A stretch of DNA of 64,000 bases, taken from NCBI RefSeq assembly GCF_018424695.1, contig NZ_QTNQ01000012.1, forward strand, positions 19,829 to 83,828, in the 5' to 3' direction. The position numbers and the translations under genes were made by a program. Of the stretch, positions 57,191 through 64,000 are shown piece by piece. Positions within the stretch are counted from its first letter, which is position 1; the number at the start of each line of letters is the position of its first letter. Under the pieces are notes generated by a model. That model saw only the letters and a program-made list of their open reading frames with translations, was not told where the DNA came from and did not search any database. Origin of the DNA: Vannielia litorea (GTDB lineage Bacteria > Pseudomonadota > Alphaproteobacteria > Rhodobacterales > Rhodobacteraceae).

Positions 57191-58635
57191 TCCATCACGT
57201 AGCCGTAGGAACCGGAGAAGTCCTGCCGGGCAACCTCACCTGCGCCGCCCTTGGTGGAGGCCCGGGTGGAGCCTGCGCCAGCGGGGGCCGCATCGAGACC
57301 GCCGAGGAAGAGCTCGCGCTCTGTGGGCGGGCGGACACGGTCGGTCGGCAGCGCGAGGGCTTCGCCGGTGGTGGGCGACACCAGGTGAGCCGACACGATG
57401 ATGACGAGCTCGGACTGGTTGCGCTGGTAGTCGGCGGAGCGGAACAGCGTGCCCAGGATCGGGATGTCACCGAGCCATGGCACCTTGGAGATGCCGTCGG
57501 TGAAGTCGTCCTGCAGGAGGCCCGCGATGGCGAAGCTCTCGCCGTCCCGCATTTCCACGGTGGTCGAGGTCGACCGGGTGCGGAAGCCGTTCACGGTGAA
57601 GCCCGCATCGGTGAAGCCGATGGTGGTGTCGACGCCCGAAACCTCTGCCGTCAGGCGCAGGTTGATGTTCTTGCCGATCACGCGGGGCGTGAAGTTGAGC
57701 AGTATGCCGAAGGGCTTGAAGTCCACCGTCACCGAGCCGTTGTCGTTGGCCACGGGCACCGGATACTCGCCACCGGCGAGGAATTCGGCGTTCTGGCCGC
57801 TGAGCGCGGTGAGGTTGGGCTCTGCCAGGGTGCGGATGAAGCCGCGGGTTTCGAGCGCTTCCAGCAGGATCGCCAGCTCGACATTGGAGCCGCCGAAGCC
57901 GAAGGAGATGGCTCCGGTGCTCTCACCCGAGCGGGTGATGTTGGTGGAGCTGTCGCCGTCGAACAGGTTGCTGAGGTTGTTGCCGTCGATGTAGGTGCCC
58001 GAGCCGCCGACAGTGCCGAAGTCACCGCCGCCGGAGATGCCGTTGACACCCACGGACGCGGAGAGCGACTTGGAGACCGAGCGGTTCATCTCGGCGAAGC
58101 GGACTTTCAGCATCACCTGCTGGCTGCCGCCGACCGTCATCAGGTTGGACACCCGCTGCGGCGCATAGCGCTGGGCGAGGTCGAGCGCGCGGTCGAGCGA
58201 CGCGGCCGAGCTGACGATGCCCGAAAGGATCAGGCCGTCATTGGCCGGGCGCACCTCGATGTGTTCACCGGGGAGCACTTCACGCAGGCGTTCTTTCAGC
58301 TCGGAGATATCCGGGGTGACCTGCACTTCGACGTTGGTGATGAGCGAGCCATCGGGCGCCAGCAGCGTGAGCGTCGTGCGGCCCGGTGCCTTGCCGAGCA
58401 CGTAGATGGTGCGCTCCGACAGCGTGGAGATATCCGCGATGCCGGGGTTTGCGATGGAAAGCTCCGCAAAGGCCTCGTCGCTCTCGACGACGACGGCCCG
58501 ATTCATCGGAACCTTCAGGCTGGAGGACGCCGACCCGGCCATGACCCGGAGGGTCTGGGCGGCTGCGCCTTCGATATGGGGAATGAAAGCAGCAAGGCCC
58601 AGCAGGCCCGCCGCCATAAGCGATCTAAGTTTCAT
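57187..58635 (-). CDS. cpaC: Tad secretin CpaC/RcpA
   Basis: 482 residues with a signal peptide (MKLRSLMAAGLLGLAAFIPH...AAAQ). It has an N-terminal BON/pilus-specific region (SELKERLREVLPGEHIEVRP) and the secretin homology domain (VNGFRTRSTSTTVEMRDGES, FAIAGLLQDDFTDGISKVPW, LGDIPILGTLFRSADYQRNQ). It forms the outer-membrane channel for the Flp pilus. It heads the cpaC-OmpA-like unit after a 348-base gap. Confidence 0.96.
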   Translation of the reverse strand: MKLRSLMAAGLLGLAAFIPHIEGAAAQTLRVMAGSASSSLKVPMNRAVVVESDEAFAELSIANPGIADISTLSERTIYVLGKAPGRTTLTLLAPDGSLITNVEVQVTPDISELKERLREVLPGEHIEVRPANDGLILSGIVSSAASLDRALDLAQRYAPQRVSNLMTVGGSQQVMLKVRFAEMNRSVSKSLSASVGVNGISGGGDFGTVGGSGTYIDGNNLSNLFDGDSSTNITRSGESTGAISFGFGGSNVELAILLEALETRGFIRTLAEPNLTALSGQNAEFLAGGEYPVPVANDNGSVTVDFKPFGILLNFTPRVIGKNINLRLTAEVSGVDTTIGFTDAGFTVNGFRTRSTSTTVEMRDGESFAIAGLLQDDFTDGISKVPWLGDIPILGTLFRSADYQRNQSELVIIVSAHLVSPTTGEALALPTDRVRPPTERELFLGGLDAAPAGAGSTRASTKGGAGEVARQDFSGSYGYVME

Positions 58636-58983
58636 GTGACCCTGCCTCTATAGTCACTTCGTTTGAATGGAGCCTTATGGCCCACTTGTGGTGGCCACAT
58701 CCTGAGTGGCCTTGTGTTTTTTTGCAATAATCAATGTGTTGCGGCGATTCGTTTATGTAGTTTCACAGCAACAGAACGCAACTTGTAGCGGCAAACGCCG
58801 GACCCTGCCCCTAGGGATAGCGGCACCCAGACCGTCAGGCAGCGCGGCTCTCCGGATGGGCCGGCGCAGGCACGGCGGATTGGCCTCGGGCGCCGTGATG
58901 CCCCAAGGGAAAGGCCCGGCGCCTCGTGGGGAGGGCCGGGCCTTTTGCAAGTGAGATTGCCGTCTGTGAGCGTGCCGCTCTGC
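58636..58983. other. 348-base intergenic region, cpaC / cpaB
   Basis: Contains no credible gene. The cpaC-proximal half (58640-58790) is AT-rich and should include the cpaC promoter. The cpaB-proximal half carries the terminator at 58910-58946. Short opposite-strand frames here look spurious. Confidence 0.6.
58910..58946 (-). terminator. Bidirectional terminator after cpaB
   Basis: An 11-bp stem AAAGGCCCGGC (58910-58920) with GCCGGGCCTTT (58935-58945), a 14-base loop, flanked by T- and A-rich ends. It falls 38 bases after the cpaB stop on the leftward strand, before cpaC. Confidence 0.85.
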
Positions 58984-59817
58984 TCAGTTGGTGCAGGGGA
59001 TTGGCTGCTCGATAACCTCGGCCCCTTTGCGGACCTTGGTGGTGCAGATCTTCTCGACCTCGACCTTGCGCACCTCTTTCTCCTGGATCCCCAGGAGGCG
59101 CTTCTGGTCGACTTCGACGCCTTCGGCCACGGTCTCGTCTTCTGCACCAACAAGTGAGAGCGACAGGCGGCCGGTGCTTTGGGCCTGGGCCAGCGCAGCG
59201 ACCTGATCGGGCGAGATGGCGACGGTGACGGTGCGGGCGATGGACGGGCTCTGGTGGCCTTCGTCGTAGGTCTGGTCGACGGCGATGAGGCGGATGCCGG
59301 CCTCGATCAGCTTGGTGACCTCACGGCCCTCGATGCCGCCTGTCCAATAAACGTCGACCCTGTCACCGGGGCGCAGGAAGCCCGACACACCGGAGGTCCG
59401 GTCGACCTTGATGGCGAAGGCCCGCATGCCCTTGCCAAGGCGGGAGGTGATGCCTGCATCCTCGCCCGGCTCGGTGACCTTGCTCTTCAGCACGGGCTCG
59501 AACTTGTTCATCGCGGTGATGACGGTGCGCGGATCTTTCCCGGCGGGGAAGAGATCTTCCATCTCGAGATAGTGGCCCTCGGGGAGGCTGTCTTTCTGCC
59601 AGCGGATTGCAACCACGTCTTCGGGCAGGATGGTTTCGCCGTAGGCCTTGTCTTTCTTCACCACGATCAGGTTGACCGTGGGCTTCGCCTTTTGTTGCGC
59701 CGCGATCAGCGCGTTCCGTTCGGCGGTGGTTTTGGCGAGGTAGCCCTGCGCCATGTAGACCGCGAAACCTGCCAGTGCGACCCCGATGATCAGGACCAGT
59801 CCGAAAACCAAACGCAT
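58984..59817 (-). CDS. cpaB: Tad pilus periplasmic protein CpaB/RcpC
   Basis: 277 residues from the ATG at 59817, with AAAGGAAAGACC before it; an in-frame ATG eight codons upstream is rejected. An N-terminal span (MRLVFGLVLIIGVALAGFAV) is followed by an SAF domain (GETILPEDVVAIRWQKDSLP) and RcpC-type sequence (AIKVDRTSGVSGFLRPGDRV, VYWTGGIEGREV). It stabilises the secretin in the periplasm. A terminator-like hairpin lies 150 bases upstream, isolating it from the pilins. Confidence 0.94.
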   Translation of the reverse strand: MRLVFGLVLIIGVALAGFAVYMAQGYLAKTTAERNALIAAQQKAKPTVNLIVVKKDKAYGETILPEDVVAIRWQKDSLPEGHYLEMEDLFPAGKDPRTVITAMNKFEPVLKSKVTEPGEDAGITSRLGKGMRAFAIKVDRTSGVSGFLRPGDRVDVYWTGGIEGREVTKLIEAGIRLIAVDQTYDEGHQSPSIARTVTVAISPDQVAALAQAQSTGRLSLSLVGAEDETVAEGVEVDQKRLLGIQEKEVRKVEVEKICTTKVRKGAEVIEQPIPCTN

Positions 59818-59965
59818 GGTCTTTCCTTTCTCACTTGCCACGGGTCGGGGGAAAGGCGGTAGAGCCCCACGCGCCGCCCGCGAGTCAAACTTGCTCGTGC
59901 TCCCTGTTTCCTCGAGAATTTTGGCAAGAACGCGGCATGGCCACGGCGGCGAGAAGAAATGTTGG

Positions 59966-59996
59966 TCAAAAGGAAACGCCGGCCCAGGGCCGGCGT
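59966..59996 (-). terminator. Terminator after first Flp pilin gene
   Basis: On the minus strand, a perfect 9-bp stem ACGCCGGCC with GGCCGGCGT (59976-59984 and 59988-59996) and a 3-base loop is followed by TTTCCTTTTGA. It lies 48 bases after the pilin stop. Confidence 0.88.
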
Positions 59997-60044
59997 GTCA
60001 TTGTCTCTTCTGGATGTGCCAGCGCCGTTCTGGCGCTGCGGCAC

Positions 60045-60230
60045 TCAGTAACTGGCGATGGACATCGCGCTGACGTAGTTGCCGAGGCTTGTCGAGTGGC
60101 TCATCGCGCCCTGGCCGACAACGGTGGCGACGGCGATGCCGAGGCCCACGATGGCGGCTGTCAGCACAACCCAGTCGACGGTCACTGCGCCATCATCCTC
60201 GCGCAGAAATTTGGAAAGCATCTTTTCCAT
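60045..60230 (-). CDS. flp: Flp-family type IVb pilin (copy 1)
   Basis: 61 residues from the ATG at 60230 (MEKMLSKFLREDDGAVTVDW); the frame extends upstream without gene-like features. The short basic leader ends in Gly before AVTVDWVVLTAAIVGLG, the Flp hydrophobic spine. Mature residues 5-6 are Asp-Trp, where Flp pilins usually have Glu-Tyr. It is processed by CpaA and assembled into the pilus fibre. It is followed by a terminator, giving it its own short transcript. Confidence 0.93.
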   Translation of the reverse strand: MEKMLSKFLREDDGAVTVDWVVLTAAIVGLGIAVATVVGQGAMSHSTSLGNYVSAMSIASY

Positions 60231-60442
60231 GTGTCTTCTCCGGTTTGGGCCGGCTCCCCATGCCGACGATCTTGTGGTTACCCCTGCATTTCTCATTCCC
60301 AATTGCGGCGGCAACGTGTTGGGCGCGGGGTAAGATGGTGAAATGACGTAATGGCTAAAGAAACAGTAGGTGCAAGGCGGGGCTGGCGGGACGCCTGAAC
60401 GAAACACGCCGCCATTGGCGGCCCGCCCTGGCGTGCAGACAA

Positions 60443-60472
60443 CAAAAAACCGCGCCTCCAGGGAGACGCGGC
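60443..60472 (-). terminator. Terminator after second Flp pilin gene
   Basis: A 10-bp stem, CCGCGCCTCC (60450-60459) with GGAGACGCGG (60462-60471) and one wobble, with a two-base loop. On the minus strand it is followed by TTTTTTG. It lies 25 bases after the pilin stop and separates the two pilins. Confidence 0.88.
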
Positions 60473-60496
60473 TCTTTTTGGGCTAGACGCCGCGAC

Positions 60497-60688
60497 TTAG
60501 TAGGTCGCGATGGTCTGACCTTCCAGGTTGCTGGAGATCTTGCCGGCCAGCGAGGTCACGCCGTTCGAGACGGAGGCGAGAACGGCAATGCCGAGGCCCA
60601 CGATGGCGGCGGTCAGCACAACCCAGTCAACGGTGACGGCACCGTCTTCGTCGTTGCGGAAGTTCTTGAACATGTTGAACAGTTTCAT
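60497..60688 (-). CDS. flp: Flp-family type IVb pilin (copy 2)
   Basis: 63 residues from the ATG at 60688 (MKLFNMFKNFRNDEDGAVTV), with GGAGGGATACACC before it. The core GAVTVDWVVLTAAIVGLG is identical to copy 1, while the C-terminus (ASVSNGVTSLAGKISSNLEG) differs. It also has Asp-Trp at mature positions 5-6. Each pilin gene carries its own terminator, so their ratio may be set by separate promoters. One is likely the major pilin. Confidence 0.93.
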   Translation of the reverse strand: MKLFNMFKNFRNDEDGAVTVDWVVLTAAIVGLGIAVLASVSNGVTSLAGKISSNLEGQTIATY

Positions 60689-61058
60689 GGTGTATCCCTC
60701 CAAGGATTTCGCTCGTTTCCAGTGTGTTACCTTGGCGGATCATCTCGGACCGGCCTCTGAATTGGCCCGATCCCCGTCTCGGTATGGATGCTAATAAGCC
60801 GGTGGAATGGGGCATGAATTTGGCGCGGGTCGTACAATTTTCGAGCGATGGTTAAAAGTGGATGTATTCAGGTTAAGATGCTGTTGTTAAACGATAAAAA
60901 CTTTTTACAGCGTCGTTTCTAGGATTTGATTGCGGGTGGACTGCGGCAAAATCACCGCGTGTTTCCACCTTTGTTTCGTGCCCGCTGGCTTTGGGGCCGG
61001 GTTTTTGCGAGGCTCTGGCAAAACGATAAACGATCATTGAGCAGGAAAGGCGCGAAAC
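60689..61058. other. 370-base divergent intergenic region, flp / lytic transglycosylase
   Basis: No credible gene. AT-rich stretches with several GTTAA motifs lie at 60840-60920 (GGTTAAAAG, GGTTAAGATG, TTGTTAAACG). Half-sites TTAA suggest a possible CtrA-type control of the pilin promoters, but no full TTAA-N7-TTAA match was found. The transglycosylase promoter is also expected here. Confidence 0.55.
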
Positions 61059-61937
61059 ATGCGTCATCAAGTTGTGGCCGCGCTGGCCCTGGCGGGGGTT
61101 TGCCTCTGCGGGACGGCAGAGGCGGAGACCAAGGGCACCTACCCCGATTTCACCTTCAAGCGCGTGAAAGCGGGCAAGGGGCTGCCCGGCAAGCGTATTA
61201 CCGTGCAGATCGACCCCAAGGAACAGGCTGAGTATATAGCCGCGCTCCCGAAGCCCTCGGCCAAGACCAAGGCAGAGCCCGCGGTGGCGAAGGAAGGCGA
61301 GGGCGAGGTGGTGACGGCGAGCATCGCGCCGACGGCGCTGCCGGATGCGCCTACCTATGGCTGGTTCTGGACCCAGATTTCGCCGGATCTTGCCGACAAG
61401 GCGCCCGGGCGGCTGAATGCGGCGGTGCAGATGCTCACCAACGGCCCCGAGGGCCAGACGGTGAAGGCGCCGCGCCTGTCGCACATGAAGAAGATCTCGG
61501 ACAAATACGGGGCTGAGATTCTCAAGGCGACGATCGGCACCGATGTGTCGCCCGCGCTGGTGCTCGCCGTTATCGGAATCGAGAGTTCCGGGAAGGTAGA
61601 GGCCGTGAGCAGCGCGGGGGCGCAGGGGCTGATGCAGCTCATGCCCGATACGGCCGCCCGCTTCGGCGTGGAAGACAGCACCGACCCTGTGCAGAACATA
61701 AAGGGCGGCGTGGCCTATCTCGACTGGCTGATGAAGGAGTTCGACCGCGATCCGCTGCTGGTGCTGGCCGGGTATAATGCGGGGGAGGGCGCGGTGAAGA
61801 AGAACAACGGCGTGCCGCCCTATGCGGAGACGCGCGATTACGTGCCCAAGGTGCTTGCCGCGTGGACGGTGGCGCGGGGCCTGTGCCTCACCCCGCCGCA
61901 ACTGGTGAGTGACGGCTGCGTTTTTGCCGGGGGGTAA
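61059..61937 (+). CDS. Lytic transglycosylase (SLT domain)
   Basis: 292 residues with a signal peptide (MRHQVVAALALAGVCLCGTA...EAE). The C-terminal SLT domain shows the catalytic Glu in VIGIESSGKVEAVSSAGAQG, then LMQLMPDTAARFGV and LVLAGYNAGEGAVKKNNGV. It cleaves peptidoglycan to make space for envelope machines. Adjacency to the Tad genes suggests a role in pilus assembly through the wall. The ATG is preceded by AGGAAAGGCGCGAAAC. Confidence 0.92.
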   Translation: MRHQVVAALALAGVCLCGTAEAETKGTYPDFTFKRVKAGKGLPGKRITVQIDPKEQAEYIAALPKPSAKTKAEPAVAKEGEGEVVTASIAPTALPDAPTYGWFWTQISPDLADKAPGRLNAAVQMLTNGPEGQTVKAPRLSHMKKISDKYGAEILKATIGTDVSPALVLAVIGIESSGKVEAVSSAGAQGLMQLMPDTAARFGVEDSTDPVQNIKGGVAYLDWLMKEFDRDPLLVLAGYNAGEGAVKKNNGVPPYAETRDYVPKVLAAWTVARGLCLTPPQLVSDGCVFAGG

Positions 61938-61942
61938 GCAGG

Positions 61943-63379
61943 GTGAGCGACGCCAAGCCGCTGGTGCTGGATGTCGACGGCACCTTTCTGAAAACCGACC
62001 TGCTGCTGGAGAACTTCTGGGCTGCGCTGGCGCGTGATCCGCTGCGGACTCTGGCGCTGAGTTTTGCGCATTTCCGGCGGCCCGAGAAGCTGAAGGCGGG
62101 GCTTGCGGCGATTGCGCCCCTGCGGACTGACCTGATGCCGGTGAATGCCGACATCAGGGCGCTGGCCGCGGAGTCTTCCGCCGCCGGGCGCGAGGTGGTG
62201 CTGGCGTCCGCCTCCAACGAGGCGCTGGTGCGGAAGGTGGCCACCGATCATGGCTTCTCGTCGCGCATCTTCGGCTCGACGGAAGAGGTGAACCTGAAGG
62301 GCGCCGCCAAGGCGGGCGCGCTGGTGGAGGCCTACGGCGAGAAGGGGTTCGACTACGCGGGCAATGCGCCGGTTGATGCGAAGGTGTGGGACCACGCCGA
62401 GAATGTCATCATGGTGGGCGAGCAGCCCGCTGTGGCGGCGCGGCTCGCGGCCAGGGGCCGCAACGTGGTGACCTATGAGGGCGGCTGGAAGCTGGCGGAC
62501 CTGGTGAAGGCGCTGCGGCCGCACCAATGGGTGAAGAACGTGCTGCTGCTTCTGCCGATGGTCGCCGCGCATGAGTTTTCATGGGGCGTGTTGCTGCCGG
62601 TGCTGCTGGGCATACTGGCCTTCTCCGCTGCCGCCTCGTCGATCTACATCGTCAACGATCTGCTCGACCTCGAGGCTGACAGGCTGCACCCCACCAAGTG
62701 CCGCCGCCCCTTTGCGGCGGGCACGGTTCCGATAGGGGCGGGGATGATCGTGGGCGTTGGGCTGGGGCTATCGGCCCTGATCCTCGCCGCCGCGCTAAAC
62801 TGGGCCTTTTTCGGGATCGTGGTGCTCTACATCGCCACCTCGCTGGCCTATTCGCTGAAGCTCAAGCGGATGCGCTGGGTGGATATCGTGGTGCTGGCCT
62901 CGCTTTACACCATTCGCGTCATCGCGGGCGCGGCGGCGGGCGAGGTGGCGATTACCACGGCGATGCTCGTCTTTGTCTTCCCGGTGTTCATCACGCTGGG
63001 CTGCGTGAAGCGGATCACCGAGCTGGCCAAGGCGGAAGGGGACGAACGCCTGCCGGGACGGGGCTATGGCCGCCCTGACAGGCATGACCTGCTGAACGTG
63101 GCAGGCATCGGCGTGTTCGGGGCGCTGCTGATCTTCTTCATCTACACGCTCTCGCCCCAGGCCAAGGCGCTCTACCCCGACCGCTGGCTGCTCTGGGCCG
63201 CCATGCCCTTCCTCGCGCATTGGCTGATCCGCATGGTGCGCCTCGGCTGGCAGGGCAAGATGGATTACGACCCCATCGTCTTCGCTGCGCGGGACCGCGT
63301 GGGGCTGGGGGTGATGCTCTTTACCCTGTCGCTGATGTTCTGGGCAGCGAAGCTCTGGCAGCAGTGGTTTGGTGGGTAG
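61943..63379 (+). CDS. UbiA-family prenyltransferase with N-terminal HAD-like domain
   Basis: 478 residues from a GTG at 61943, 5 bases after the transglycosylase stop. The N-terminal ~190 residues start LVLDVDGTFLKTDLLLENFW, the HAD nucleophile motif (D10-x-D12). Then eight or nine membrane spans of UbiA type with NDLLDLEADRLHPTKCRRPF (the prenyl-diphosphate Asp motif) and PDRHDLLNVAGIGVFG follow. Fusions of this form occur in phosphoribosyl- or prenyl-lipid transferases; the product is unknown. Confidence 0.88.
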   Translation: MSDAKPLVLDVDGTFLKTDLLLENFWAALARDPLRTLALSFAHFRRPEKLKAGLAAIAPLRTDLMPVNADIRALAAESSAAGREVVLASASNEALVRKVATDHGFSSRIFGSTEEVNLKGAAKAGALVEAYGEKGFDYAGNAPVDAKVWDHAENVIMVGEQPAVAARLAARGRNVVTYEGGWKLADLVKALRPHQWVKNVLLLLPMVAAHEFSWGVLLPVLLGILAFSAAASSIYIVNDLLDLEADRLHPTKCRRPFAAGTVPIGAGMIVGVGLGLSALILAAALNWAFFGIVVLYIATSLAYSLKLKRMRWVDIVVLASLYTIRVIAGAAAGEVAITTAMLVFVFPVFITLGCVKRITELAKAEGDERLPGRGYGRPDRHDLLNVAGIGVFGALLIFFIYTLSPQAKALYPDRWLLWAAMPFLAHWLIRMVRLGWQGKMDYDPIVFAARDRVGLGVMLFTLSLMFWAAKLWQQWFGG

Positions 63380-63457
63380 GAACGCGTGAAGTACCTGCGG
63401 TTCGTCCGGCCCAACCGGGGTGAGGACGGCGCGGCGCGGCGGAGGAGCCGGCAATGA

Positions 63458-63859
63458 TCAGGCGCGCCCGTCGGTGAATTGCACGAGATCCCAGAGTGTG
63501 CCGTAGAGATCCTTGAACACGGCGACGGTGCCGTAGGGGGCCTCGACGGGCGGGCGGTGGAATGCCACGCCCTTGGCCACCATGGCGCGGTAGTCGCGCC
63601 AGAAGTCATCGGTGCGCAGGAACAGGAACACCCGACCGCCGGATTGGTTGCCGATGGCTTCCTCCTGAACGGGCGAGGCGGCGCGGGCGAGCAGGATCGA
63701 GGTTTGGCCGCCCTTGGGGCGGACCACCACCCAGCGCTTGTCCTGTTCGGGCTGGTAGCTGTCTTCGACCAGCTCGAATCCGAGGGTGTCGACGTAGAAG
63801 GCGATGGCCTCGTCGTAATCGCGCACAACGAGGGCGATATGGGCGATGGACTGGGGCAT
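63458..63859 (-). CDS. VOC family (glyoxalase-like) protein
   Basis: 133 residues. The vicinal oxygen chelate fold starts MPQSIAHIALVVRDYDEAIA with the metal-ligand His8, then FYVDTLGFELVEDSYQPEQD, and ends with FKDLYGTLWDLVQFTDGRA. Such proteins include glyoxalases, dioxygenases and resistance proteins, and none is specific here. Its ATG overlaps the stop of the SHOCT gene by one base. Confidence 0.88.
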   Translation of the reverse strand: MPQSIAHIALVVRDYDEAIAFYVDTLGFELVEDSYQPEQDKRWVVVRPKGGQTSILLARAASPVQEEAIGNQSGGRVFLFLRTDDFWRDYRAMVAKGVAFHRPPVEAPYGTVAVFKDLYGTLWDLVQFTDGRA

Positions 63860-64000
63860 CAGAGGCGGGCCAGTAGCTCGGCCTTCTTGGTCTCGAATTC
63901 GGCGTCGGTGAGGATGCCGTTGGCCTTGAGCGCGGCCAGCTTTTCGATCAGGGCGATGATGGTGTCGCTGTCGGTCGGGGCGGAGGCAACTGGCGGGGAG
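63859..64000 (-). CDS. SHOCT-domain protein, partial
   Basis: The N-terminus lies beyond the right edge. The visible 47 residues end in a SHOCT domain: DTIIALIEKLAALKANGILT, DAEFETKKAELLARL, then TGA. SHOCT is a short oligomerisation or membrane-recruitment domain found at the ends of many bacterial proteins. What precedes it is not visible. The stop overlaps the start of the VOC gene by one base, so it is probably upstream in the same operon. Confidence 0.85.
   Translation of the reverse strand, partial: SPPVASAPTDSDTIIALIEKLAALKANGILTDAEFETKKAELLARL

Noticed and set aside
60840..60920. CtrA site (TTAA-N7-TTAA) in the pilin promoter region
   Set aside because: Several TTAA half-sites are present but their spacings are not seven bases.

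Overview
The window looks like chromosomal DNA of an alphaproteobacterium of the Rhodobacteraceae (Roseobacter-type). It is GC-rich and densely coded, with many ATGA/GTGA/TTGA start-stop overlaps. Its gene sets are typical of that family: urease accessory and small subunits beside an Urt urea transporter, MipZ, alanine dehydrogenase beside an Lrp regulator, fhs-folD one-carbon genes, the ligase-associated nuclease/helicase pair PdeM-Lhr, and a complete Tad (Flp) pilus locus. The family assignment is inferred from gene content and order only.

Layout. 1-9.8 kb: nitrogen from urea. A leftward cluster (ureD, ureA, a 58-residue His-rich membrane peptide, ureB, a helical 97-residue protein, a cyclase-family protein and a truncated AhpD-like protein) lies opposite a rightward urtABCDE urea ABC transporter. 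9.9-13.5 kb: a P5C-reductase-like protein, a GNAT acetyltransferase, glyceraldehyde-3-phosphate dehydrogenase, a frameshifted NADPH-dependent FMN reductase and 5-hydroxyisourate hydrolase. 13.5-16.7 kb: copper export (a copA with three metal-binding domains, then a CueR-type regulator) behind a CueR-type promoter whose operator is partly duplicated. 16.7-24.5 kb: pobA/pobR, ald/lrp, mipZ, two unknown envelope proteins and an AraC-type regulator. 24.8-33.8 kb: tolQ-tolR-tolA, an extra stand-alone TolA C-terminal domain, tolB-pal-cpoB, then tilS and ftsH. 33.9-43.9 kb: a methyltransferase behind a palindromic operator, a MOSC protein, fhs, chorismate mutase, folD, pdeM-lhr, and a MarR regulator divergent from a 14-TM drug exporter.

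44.2-61.9 kb is the Tad pilus region, mostly leftward: two Flp pilins, cpaB, the secretin cpaC, an OmpA-like lipoprotein, cpaE, cpaF, tadB, tadC, two TPR lipoproteins, the prepilin peptidase cpaA and an associated AAA ATPase. A large membrane protein and a lytic transglycosylase are associated on the other strand. Terminator-like hairpins separate the pilins, cpaB and the cpaC block. The window ends with a HAD-UbiA prenyltransferase, a VOC protein and a truncated SHOCT protein.

The most interesting accessory region is a three-gene, AT-richer, translationally coupled cassette (49634-51365). It sits on the opposite strand between the TPR lipoprotein and TadC genes. It encodes a TIGR04255-family protein, a protein with a WDGY motif and a third small unknown protein. 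It is the best candidate here for an undescribed system. Other signals worth following are 11-bp-phased TGTGCAT arrays in two distant intergenic regions, the duplicated CueR operator, and the extra TolA C-terminal domain. I found no tRNA, rRNA, CRISPR array or transposase.
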